DNA of 60,000 nucleotides from Takakia lepidozioides (lineage: Eukaryota > Streptophyta > Takakiopsida > Takakiales > Takakiaceae). The stretch lies in NCBI GenBank assembly GCA_030704615.1, contig CM060731.1, positions 12,340,001 through 12,400,000 on the forward strand, written 5' to 3'. The notes beneath the pieces were generated by a model. That model saw nothing but the letters and a program-made list of their open reading frames with translations. It did not search any database and had not been told where the DNA came from. Positions 43,818 through 53,123 of this stretch are shown piece after piece. Both the position numbers and the translations under genes were made by a program. Position 1 is the first letter of the stretch, and every line of letters starts with the position of its first letter.

Positions 43818-44864
43818 CTACTGTGACTGGACATCTTCGTTTTCCGACCTCCTCGTATCGAACACTTGAGTGGTGCCCCGAGCTTTGAATCTTCTCTTGT
43901 TGGGGCAGTTTAATGCCATGAGATCATTTTCTCCGCAATAAAGGCATAATCCATTCGAGCGTCGTCTTTGTTTTTCATGTGGCGTCAATGGCTTGAATCG
44001 GACAGCATCAATTTGCATAGGAACATTACCGGATGTCTGATGGATCGTTGTATTTGGTGCCGTAGTAGCAGCGGCATGGTGCGTCGTCGACCATCCGGAT
44101 CGTTTTTCTTGACGTCTTTCGAACAAACGATTATCGCATGCAATGACTTGGGTGATGAATTCGCTCAGTGTACTCACGTTTGACATTGTCAGCAACAAAT
44201 CTTTAACATCATCTTTTAGGCCACATCGAGATTGACTAATGAGGCTCTTCTCATTCCAGTCAAGGTCGCACGCAAGTTGTCGAAATTCGGCAGCATAAAC
44301 GGAAGTTGGACATGCTCCTTGTTGAAGATTTTGCATCTTTGTCTCTGCAATTCTCTCTCTATCATTCTCTCCAAACGTTGCAGTGAACTCGGACATGAAC
44401 GCTTCAAAATTGTATAGTAAATGCGAATTTTTCTCTAATAGCGGTGCAAACCAAGACAGGGCAGTGCCTGATAGAAGGGTGCCCACGAATCCCACTTGAA
44501 TACCTTCATCAGAGTAGTGTTGTGGATGTAGTCGTAGGAACAATCGTACTTGTTGAACAAAACCGTGAAATCTTCATCTCGTCCCATCAAATTTCTCGGG
44601 CATGCTGACATTTGGTTCCCTTGTAATCTATTGAAGATTTGGAGGAACCGTTGCAGTAGGATTTGTTGTAGTAGGGACTCGTAAGGTTGAAGATCCATTG
44701 TTCGACTCCTTCAACTCTGAAATTTGTTGTTGCAAATTGTTGAGAGCATTGCCAAGGTCTTGAGACTGATCAGCTTGTAGTTGGGCAGTAGAAGCACGAA
44801 GTTCTTGCATCTGGAGCTGAAGGCTCTGCAATGGGGTGACCATTTCCGCAAATGTGCCTTCCAT
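43818..44864 (-). pseudogene. gag of the outer chromovirus
   Basis: Starts MEGTFAEMVTPLQSLQLQM (44864; coiled), then from 44543 FLRLHPQHYSDEGIQVGFVG, FEAFMSEFTATFGENDRER, AEFRQLACDLDWNEKSLISQ, and the zinc knuckle CLYCGENDLMALNC with an unusual fourth spacing. One frame change between the two parts. Confidence 0.82.
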
Positions 44865-44902
44865 CTTAACTAACTAAAGAACAAACTTTAGTCTCGCCAA
44901 AC

Positions 44903-45464
44903 TCTCAAGGACGAGAACATGACTGAACACAAACAAGAGATAAGACTAGAGGTACAAGGCTAGACAAGAAGTCAAGGTCTGCGTGGCCGAATGCACGATG
45001 AGTAAATAGGAATCAAGACGATCTTTATAACAATGAACAAGAGTACAAGACATTGGAACACGACTTGAATACTTGAATGCTGGAAACTGGACTGGAGTAC
45101 CAGATACTGGAAACTGGGCTAGGATACTGGGAACTGGAAACAAGAGTAGCTTGAACTGGTGTTGGCGAGACTGAAGAGTGTCCAGTCTCGCCTCCTATAT
45201 ATACTGGCTACTAAGAAGCTTCCCTAAGAAGCTTCCCCTATGGAGGTTACTTGCTGGAGAAGTTTCCAAGATTAAACAAAGGTTTCTTGATGGAGAAGCT
45301 TCCTTAAGCAAATGAGGTATCTTGATAGTGAAGTTTTCTCCAAATAAAGCTTCCTGAGTAGTTTCCCAAGTTACTCTTGGTAATTTGGTAAACTCCCGGT
45401 AACTTGGTAAGTAATGGTAAATCATGGTAGATCATGATAAATCACGATAAGTCATGGTAACTTT
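44903..45464 (-). mobile_element. 5' LTR of the outer chromovirus, truncated
   Basis: Matches the 3' LTR but lacks its first about 48 bases; the break at 45464 abuts GGGGAACTAAAGG. The TATATATAG box is at 45195-45203. Confidence 0.82.
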
Positions 45465-45530
45465 CGGGGGAACTAAAGGTAGATAAGAGCAGATTGAATC
45501 GGCAGATTGTCGATGGAACGGCCGAATGTA

Positions 45531-45968
45531 TGGCCAGACCGAAAGGAACAAAATCGTTTCCTGATGCGGAGCTCGAGCATGCCATGGCTGTTGAAAATGT
45601 GGTGAATTCTGTTCCAGCTTCTTCTGTTGATGCATATCATGCATGGATTATGCAAAATAGGGTGGCTTTGGGTGAGATTGCAGATGCTATTGAAGTGTCT
45701 GCTGTTGTACCTTCTTCGGCTACTTCTGCTACAGAGGTTCCATCTTCTGCTGCTCCTGCTGTTTCTGTCCCTGATCCTTCGGCAAGTTCCAAATGAGAGA
45801 GACAAGCGGCGATTGAGCCTGCCTTTACCTGTCCCTATTGCAAAGAAAATCAACATTGGAAACCGGGGAAACCGAAGCTCAAGGTTCATCTTGCGAAAGC
45901 AAACTCCAGGCTCAATCCTTCTGCTACCACATGGCCTTATTCTTCAGTTCCCATTTCCGAAAGTCAAT
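45531..45968 (+). pseudogene. MARPKGTKSFPDAEL remnant with a zinc-finger-like tail
   Basis: Frame: MARPKGTKSFPDAELEHAMA to SVPDPSASSK, TGA (45794-45796), then in the same frame ERQAAIEPAFTCPYCKENQH, WKPGKPKLKVHLAKANS. The CPYC...LKVHL block resembles a BED/C2H2-type finger. The start is homologous to the frame at 15494 on the minus strand. Probably the first exon of a decayed transposon or multi-copy gene. The TGA may be a mutation. Confidence 0.45.
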
Positions 45969-46117
45969 GAGAAGGGGTTTTGGCCGGCATTCCAAGAATT
46001 TGTTGCGCGAGGCGAGGGCGCAGTCCATGCGACAGCTGCAAAATCAAGTTGGGTTCTATCGACGAACAATCAAGTTGGGTTCCCTACCATTTCCCTGTTT
46101 TTCAAATTATGGGTTGT

Positions 46118-46355
46118 TGTCTATCCGTGTAACCCTCTGTGTTACCCCCCCCCCCCCCCCGTCTCTTCTGTGGCGTGTAATCCAGAGTGTAACCCACCTA
46201 CAGTGTACCCTTTTTAAAATCCCTCTGGTAACCCACCTCTGTCTAACCCTTGTTTCGATCTGTGTGCCGTATAACCCACCTGCCTTGTACACCCTTATGT
46301 AAATCCGTCTGCCGTGTAACCCACCTTCCTTGTAACATTTTTCTTGTGTAACCCC
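46118..46355. repeat. TGTAACCC array, locus 2, first part
   Basis: TGTAACCCACC-type words on the plus strand, with a run of C at 46146-46160. It lies between two coding-like blocks and is probably intronic. Confidence 0.65.
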
Positions 46356-46374
46356 TCGCGCTGTATTGCGCAAG

Positions 46375-46799
46375 GAGCCCGACATCATCTTAGAAGCGAT
46401 GATATTGACAGTGTTGTCGTTGCCCACAAGGCGTTTACAGCCCAGCCGGGGGATGGTCCGTTAAAGGTAGAGGAATTGAATCGGGTGAAGGAGTATTTGG
46501 AGAGCATTGGGCAGCCTGACATGCCACAGCAGAAAAATAAAAAAAATAAAAAAAATGGTGGGAGACTTACACGAGTCCATCGGGAGAGCCAAGCCTCACA
46601 TGATGATGACACGATGGACGAACCAGCTGTTGGCAATACCGAGCTTGACGATGCCAGAACTTCAAATCCTCTTGTCATCACTATTACTGTAGATGGAATC
46701 GACGGTTTGGTTGTTCCAGAGCCATTAGAATTCACTCGCAGTTTTGCGAAAGGATTGATAGGGCAAATAGAGAATATCACCAAACCGCAAATTTTTTGA
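46375..46799 (+). pseudogene. Second coding block of the locus-2 gene
   Basis: Frame ARHHLRSDDIDSVVVAHKAF to EFTRSFAKGLIGQIENITKP, with a KNKKNKKNGG stretch and acidic DDDTMDEP. A one-base change in the T6 run at 46792-46797 would continue it as FENSGPQRFKEEG. Protein-like, but not recognised. Confidence 0.4.
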
Positions 46800-47250
46800 G
46801 AATTCTGGCCCACAACGATTTAAGGAAGAGGGGCCGATCAGTTTCCCAAATGCATCCCAGGTTGGGGTTGACAACTGACCTTCTGGAAAGTGCTCTTACG
46901 CCCTCAAAGGTGAAGGACCTAGTCGATGAGTATTACGGCTTTAGTCTGATGTGCTTTGCACATTCTGTTGATGGAATTGCGAGCTTGATGAGCTCGAGGA
47001 CTTAAGGTCGAGTTTGAATACAGAAGAGTGGGGTGACAAGTTTTTTAAGATCAACGGAGCTATACAGTTTTTGCAAGGCAAGCCGTCGTCGCGCAGTCCA
47101 TCACTTTGCGATCCATCAGAAGGAATCATTTATCCAGCTTTGGTGGTGTGGCCTCTTCAGCGAATCACCAATAGAAATAGACTTCAATGCACGTTTGGGC
47201 ATTGTGTATATGAGAGACCTTGGGTCTATCGTGCCTTGGTATCTCTGTAA
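46800..47250 (+). pseudogene. Third coding block of the locus-2 gene
   Basis: Pieces in different frames: LLESALTPSKVKDLVDEYYG, ELEDLRSSLNTEEWGDKFFK, RAVHHFAIHQKESFIQLWWC and IVYMRDLGSIVPWYL. The last ends at CT|GTAAGTG, a good donor, after which the TGTAACCC array begins. Not recognised; the multiple frame changes suggest decay. Confidence 0.4.
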
Positions 47251-47620
47251 GTGTTACTCCGTCCACTGTTACCCCTCTCGTCGTATAACCCTCGCTGTGT
47301 GTAACCCTGTAATCAGTGTAACCCTGTAACCCTCATGGATTGTCCTCGATGTGTTACCTCTCGTTGTATTACCCTCCTTGTGTAACTCTCTCTTCTGTAA
47401 CCATTACAGGGTTACAGAGTTACATGGTTACAAGATTACATATGGTGGGGTACATGGGATTACATAATGGGAGGGTTACATGATAGTGAGGGTTACATAG
47501 AACTGGAGTTACACGGGGGGGTTGCATGATGCAGGAGTGAGGGTCATATGGGGGTGAGGGTTACACGGGGATGAGGGTTACATATGGTGGGGGTTACACC
47601 AGATGATGGGTTACACTATA
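47251..47620. repeat. TGTAACCC array, locus 2, with strand switch
   Basis: GTAACCC words run to about 47404, then GGGTTACA words to 47620; the switch lies in CATTACAGGGTTACAG. The inverted halves could pair. Confidence 0.7.
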
Positions 47621-47930
47621 CCACTGACCACTTGAGCCACTTGAGCACTTGAGCTCACGTGTTTTTTTTTTTTTTTTTTTTTTGGGTATTTAATTTTTGT
47701 GCGGCTGAAGTGCGCACTTGAGGCGCTGAAGTGATCACTTCAGCCGCTCAAGTGCACCACTTCAGCCCCTCAAGTGTTTTTTTTTTTTGTTTTTTGTTTT
47801 GGTATTTTTAAAAAAAAGCTGAAGTGCACACTTCAGCCACTCAAGTGCACCACTTCAGCCGCTCAAGTGTTTATTTTATTTTATTTTATTATTTATTATT
47901 TGTTAATTTAATTTTTAAGATAACAGGGGG
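47620..47930. repeat. CACTTCAG/CACTTGAG palindromic satellite with T runs
   Basis: Words such as CTGAAGTGATCACTTCAG and CTGAAGTGCACACTTCAG (each a near-perfect palindrome) alternate with CGCTCAAGTG, separated by a run of 23 T (47660-47682), TTTTGTTTT and a TATTT repeat. No coding. Confidence 0.65.
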
Positions 47931-48182
47931 ATTGTAGCCCTGACAAATTTATTGAAAAAGAGGTAAGGAAAAAATAACCTTACAGAGAGCCATAAGGCAG
48001 ATTACAAAGGTACCATTCAGAACCAACATTACAGAAATCAAGGAAGATGAATCTAGACTAAAGAGGAATTAATTCCTTACATAGTCGAAAACAGGGAGAA
48101 GTGAGGAGAAAGGATAGAGCTGAAGTGTCCACCCTACAGAGATGAACCTGTCCAACAAGAAGAAGGAGAGCAGGACCTAGTC

Positions 48183-49080
48183 TGCCAGAACACATCCTAC
48201 ATACTGCCTCGTTTCCTCTTAGGACCCTCATAAGTAAGCTGTGTCTTTGCTTTTGCTTTCCTAGAGCCACTACGTTTGTGTCTCCAATTTATTTCCGTGT
48301 CTTCATTCTCCAGCGGAGTCTGTTTCGTACTAGTTGAGCTTCCAACAGGCAGGGGGGGGATCTTCCCACACAATTCTTGCGTCTTCAATTCTCCTGCAGA
48401 AAACAAAGTCCTTCCCCCAAGATTCGTCGAACTTGGCAAAGAGTTGGGGTCTTCGATTGCTGTTAGCAGCGAGGTTAGCCGAGAGGCGCGAAGGGGGGCG
48501 GCGCTCCGCCCACCCATCGTGAGGACTTCTCTGGCTAAAATGTATGAATCTAACCATAACAACACTTATACCTGGACAAGGTCGTATTGGAGTATGTCAT
48601 CAACACCCATGGAGTTCTATAAGCATGTAAAACAGCCTAAACCCTATCTACATATGATGCATGTACATGTCCGACAAGCACAAGCACAGGAACAAAGAGG
48701 CAGTGCGGGAATATGGTGCAGACATGACAGAGTGTTAGCTCTTGGAGCTCTTCGCGGTCCAGGCTTCGCGTTAATATGCACATTTATGTAAAATTGGGTG
48801 GAACACCCGTCTCTACTCTCCTCTCCAAGTACAAAGTCAGGCACTCTCTCCCAGGGAATACAGGCCGTGCGGACCCGCACTTGAGAGCCCATGTATCCAG
48901 ACAGACTCTCGTTCTTCCAGTAAAGGTCTTTGCAGGAAAATGGCCCATCCTTTGGTGTTTGAAGATATTGTCGTAGTGGACGTATAAGAAAACTTTCTGG
49001 TTGGGCATCGACGGCCGTTGCCATATACACTGCAGTACCCCTTCGCGCACTCGAAAGCACCTGCAATACGACCTGCAAAA
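48183..49080 (-). CDS. Unrecognised minus-strand gene, at least two exon-like blocks
   Basis: Block 1, about 49050-48790: VYMATAVDAQPESFLIRPLR, FSCKDLYWKNESLSGYMGSQ, TACIPWERVPDFVLGEESRD, GCSTQFYI. Block 2, about 48397-48197, follows TTTTCTGCAG: ELKTQELCGKIPPLPVGS to SRKAKAKTQLTYEGPKRKRG, ending GSM and stop with a nuclear-signal-like basic tail. Both are protein-like and on the same strand; the exact junctions are unclear. I do not know the family. It lies 150 bp from a repeat that recurs at 8.5-8.9 kb, so it might be part of a transposon. Confidence 0.4.
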
Positions 49081-49199
49081 GTGGAAGCGAAGGACGACAA
49101 CACGCACGTTATTGGGAGGAGGGAAGCGCGTTGGCAGGAACAGACCAGAGGGAGGAAAAGATCGATGAAACAGTCTTCACCCACGATTGGCGGCCGCTA

Positions 49200-49530
49200 C
49201 CATGCCCTAAATCCGGGCGGCTATGATAGCAGCGCGGCATCACAGTGAGATGGGCGCCACGTCATCTGGGGTGTATTTGGATCTGCCGGATCGGGCTGCT
49301 TGGCGGCAGACCCACCAGACCCACCAGCGGGCAGACCGAGCTTGGGCAGACCCACTGGGGACCCGATGGCGGGCGGCTGCAGGGCCGCCGACCGCGCAGC
49401 GCGACTGGCAGGTGGGGGGTGGGCGGGGTGGGGGGGGGAAGGGCGACCCCGCGTCCGTGTGGCCGTGCGCGCCGTGTCCCACACGCGCGACATAAACTCC
49501 CAATTATTCAAAAATGAGAGGCATTTATAA
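49200..49530 (+). repeat. Dispersed GC-rich element, copy 2
   Basis: Same layout as 8540-8915: ATGCCCTAAATCCGGGCGG, then GCAGACC-rich GC DNA, GGCAGGTGGG, and finally CATAAACTCCCAATTATTC. GC-rich frames on both strands are not genes. Confidence 0.6.
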
Positions 49531-49625
49531 ATGATTGCCATGTGCATTTGGGCTCAGGGATATCAATAAGCGTCTCATTTTTGAATAATTGGGAGTTTAT
49601 GTCGCGCGTGTGGGACACGGCGCGC
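49467..49625. repeat. Perfect 53-bp inverted repeat, 53-bp loop
   Basis: Left arm 49467-49519 starts GCGCGCCGTGTCCCACACGC and ends AAAAATGAGA; right arm 49573-49625 is its exact reverse complement. The spacer is 49520-49572. The arm is the end sequence of the dispersed element, so this looks like a head-to-head pair or a foldback terminus. Confidence 0.85.
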
Positions 49626-49639
49626 GACATTGAAATTGT

Positions 49640-50758
49640 TCTAGTGATTATTAGCCTCAACTAATGATAAAACTAATTCTAGTGACGACCATTACGGCGG
49701 AGCTGGTTTAGCGTTCCATGAGCATAAGGTCCGTTAGTAGTCATCATTATTTTCGCTGCCGACATGACAATTCCAGAAAACAAGACTATTTTATTTTATT
49801 TTATTAAACATGCGACAATTTAAGGGAAAAACTTTAAAAACATCTGCACTTTTTAAAATAAAAAATTTAGAAGAAAGGGGACGGAGGCCCTTTGCTGCTA
49901 GTTTGACTCTGTGGTTTCTACGGCCCTGAAGTGGCCTCGCTTTGTGAACCTTATGGCCTCGAGGTTATTTTTTCCTCGTTTTAATGTGCAATTTTCTCTT
50001 TCAACTACTCTCCAATGTAACTCATCCCCCTTATATTTAAAAAATAAAAAAATAATGTAAGCTATGAGAAAGGAGAGGGGCTGGGGAGACAAAGGGAGCT
50101 AAGCATAAGTGACTTCTCATACTTCATATTCATATATAGTTTGACGACTAGTAGTGCGAAGCAACGCGGAGCTCTTGTCGTAGTTTTTTTTTTTTTTCAA
50201 AAATACAGAACAGGGGACAGAGGCCCTGGAATTTATAATGGATGAAGATACAGGAGGAAAAAATAACCTGGGGGGGGGGGGGGGGGGGGTGTTGAAGGCG
50301 CGGTAGTTTTAAAGTTAGTAATTCATCAGATTCAAGGTTACTTATTGATATTTGAGATATGTTGGCCCGGTCCGTGGTAAAAGCTATTTTGTTTTGACTA
50401 AGCGTTGGTTATCGAGTTAAGGGAAAAAATTCTTATTTACGCTGGCTTCTTGTGTCATCTCTCTCTTGTTAACTTGCAGTAAGTCATACATCATTTGCTC
50501 TCAAAGGACGATCCTATCAGTTCTTCATCTAGGTCAGATCCAGCTTGTGATTGGTTGGTTCTCCATCCGGACATACACATGCCTACATTGATACCATTAC
50601 TGCCAGTATCCAGTACCTGGCCAACAGTGGTTTTTATCTGTCTGCAGCGTTTTGGGGTTTACTTTGGTGAAGATAACGTAAAGGTTATGTAGACATGAAA
50701 TTTGGGGTTGAGCTCTGCTTCCCAAAGGCATAAGATCATATGGGGCCTTATATGGGGT
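49640..50758. other. Intergenic, AT-rich
   Basis: No gene recognised. Homopolymer runs of T (about 50184) and of about 21 G (50271-50290). Confidence 0.4.
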
Positions 50759-51651
50759 CAGTGTTGTGCGGGTCCGGGTACCCGGCGGGTTAGGATCCGG
50801 GTTACCTGGACCCGCACCTGGACACCAAAAACCCCGACCCCTGACCCAGGTTCATTTCTAAAATGAACCCGGGACCCGCCTGCTGGGTCGAGAACCTGTT
50901 AAACCCGCTATCCGCGGGCCAATGTAGCGGGTCAGGGTCGGGGTCTTAATTTTAGATGGGGCATGTGGGGTCCACCTTAGATCTGGTAGGATAGGCCACT
51001 GCAGCAGCCAGACCCACCACGTTGTAGCCCAGTGGTAATGGCCACATACCACCTCAAAAGCGGTTGTGGGTTCAATCCACGGCGTGGTGTCACAAAGTTG
51101 TGCCCTATGGGACCATAATTTACACCTCCCAAAGGAGGCGTCTTATATTATTATTAGGCCAGATCCCGCGCATCCATGCTATAGTGATCTATCCTTGAGG
51201 CATATTACTATTCTTAACATGTTTAAATAATTGATATTGAAAAATAGAAAATGGAACTCAAACTTCTATTTTAATTCTTGTGTTAAATGAGCAATACATT
51301 TTTCCCTATATGAAAAAAAAAAAAAACATATTCATGGTATATTTTGAAGGAATGTCTCTTAAAATAAAATTCATTATTAGGATTTAAAGTTTTTTCCAGC
51401 CAAAAATAATTTTATCCCTAATTAATCTTGTTTCACTAATTTATTTAATCAATTAATTAGGACCCGGATCCGAACCCGTGAACCCGCTAATATTTCCCAA
51501 CAACTACCCGGACCCTGACCCGAGTCTGTGTTGACCAACCCGGACCCGGATTTTCCAAATTTCAAAAACCCGGATCCGGACCCGGACTTGGCTCTAAGCA
51601 AAAACCCGAACCCGGCGGGTTCCTTAAAAAGGCAGAACCCGCACAACAGTG
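50759..51651. mobile_element. hAT-like MITE with CGGGT subterminal words
   Basis: Left end CAGTGTTGTGCGGGTCCGGG and right end ACCCGCACAACAGTG form terminal inverted repeats of about 15 bp with one mismatch. CGGGTCC/GGACCCG words fill the first and last 200 bp. Such CA(G)TG ends and subterminal transposase-binding words are typical of hAT elements. I could not find a clear 8-bp target duplication. No transposase is encoded; the frame at 51528 is a by-product of the words. Confidence 0.6.
51018..51157 (+). mobile_element. tRNA-derived SINE inside the MITE
   Basis: Head with A box TAGCCCAGTGG (51025-51035) and B box GGTTCAATCC (51069-51078), about 44 bases apart, as in tRNA-derived promoters. 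The tail ends TTATATTATTATTA, a (ATT)n terminus. Too degenerate to fold as a tRNA. Confidence 0.6.
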
Positions 51652-51659
51652 GTCTTTTC

Positions 51660-53123
51660 TATTCATTTCAGCATGGTTCAGGTTCCAAATTTACCATTTT
51701 TAAGGGGCCTGCTTGCAGAGCCCACCAAAGTAAGGTGGAGCTGGAAGAAACCCTCTGGTGGAAGGGGGCCCACCGGCCCATCCCTAGCGCCTCATCCTAC
51801 TTCTTTGGAATTCTCTGGAAAGCTCTACAACTAGAGCTTAAGGGGGCCACCGTCTCACATATCCTACTTCCATGCTAGCCTCTACACCTGGCCTCACATA
51901 TCACCCATTCCAACACCCTCGCCCTTCCTCCCCATTGGCTGCTCCAATCCTCCCCTTTTTTTTTACCTTCAGGAATAGCCCCTGCCAGAATTTGGGACCC
52001 TTATTATTTATTATTATTTCTCCCCCTCAAAAATGAATCCATAAACATTACTGAGAGAAAAACATGCGACTAGGCACCCATGGCTCTTCTTCAGAAGCAG
52101 TGGAATCTACTTTCATCCATAATAAACTTGAAAATTTATCCATTTATTTTTCATAAGTTGCTCAATAACATTCCCGCTACTAAGGTGGTATTACCTGGAG
52201 AAGGCACATCATTAAAGTAGTTTTCAGCAAATGAGAGGAGGTGACACTTGGGAAGGCACAACAGGGGCTTGGTGAATATTGACACTGATGCATGGTCTCC
52301 GAGGAGCCAATCCTGGCAAGTCTTTTAGCACACATCAAAAAACAGGTGGACAGTCAGAATTTCAGAAACCCTGGAACATGTGTCAGTGGGTTGTGGATGG
52401 AGATATGGATTTTTTAGGGAGGTGTTGATGGAGGGCTCATATTACAACACACAAGTCAGGCACCAAAGGCCTAGATAACTAGGTGAGCACATGAATTGGG
52501 CAGGGTTGCTACAGTAAAAACTCCCACCTCATGTTCCTACCACATAGGGAACATCCACTGGAATGCTCCAGCTTCACTGACTTGTTTTGTCTTGGTCTGA
52601 AGAGTGAGATATTTTGGTCTGTCCCTCAAGCTGACATCCAGTTGTACACCTGACTAAGTGCATGAGCTCAACACACCATGTTGCTCCACAATGCTATGTG
52701 AAGGCAAGATAATTTCAAGATATTTTCGTAAAAGTTACAGAATGGAGCAAGTGCTCAAGTACCATTGAACTGACCTGTGAAAATGCTCTTACTCATCATT
52801 ATCCTACTTTCGGCACTATGATGGATAGATGGTTGAAGGTTTCGGCACTATCAAAAAATTCTTGCACTCTTCTGCCTATTGGAAGCATAGCAAGAGGAGG
52901 CAGCATAAGCTGGGTGGCCCTAAGCAGTAGTCACCACCTAGAAAGCTACAAAGGGCCATTTTAGAAAGGAAACACATGGTCAGGTATAGCTCCCCAAGCC
53001 CTTGAAACAACTCTTACTTCCTTCCAATGCATAACTCATGAGCATGTAGGCTCATTAATTGTGTTTGAGAACCCTGGAGCCTACAAGTCAATAGGGGAGG
53101 GCTGAGAGGTATTCTAAAGATAA
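51660..53123. other. Intergenic, downstream of pyruvate kinase
   Basis: No gene or repeat recognised. The 3' UTR of the pyruvate kinase gene presumably ends somewhere near 52.8-53.1 kb. Confidence 0.4.

Larger units (their letters stand above)
16894..45464 (-). mobile_element. Outer Ty3/gypsy chromovirus, host of two nested elements
   Basis: Order on the minus strand: 5' LTR (45464-44903), gag, protease, RT to 42506, insertion A, RNase H (now inverted at 29481-30168), insertion BC, integrase and chromodomain (19438-18130), extra frame, polypurine tract, 3' LTR (17512-16894). The coding parts join in frame when the nested elements and one target-duplication copy are removed: ...FMD plus [10 protein letters not shown] across A, and SIILKP plus TNLQLNM across BC. 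It is old and non-functional: stops in RNase H and chromodomain, frameshifts in gag and RT, and a truncated 5' LTR. Confidence 0.85.

Noticed and set aside
51018-51090. Functional tRNA gene
   Set aside because: A and B boxes are present but the arms do not pair as a tRNA, and an (ATT)n tail follows; better called a SINE.
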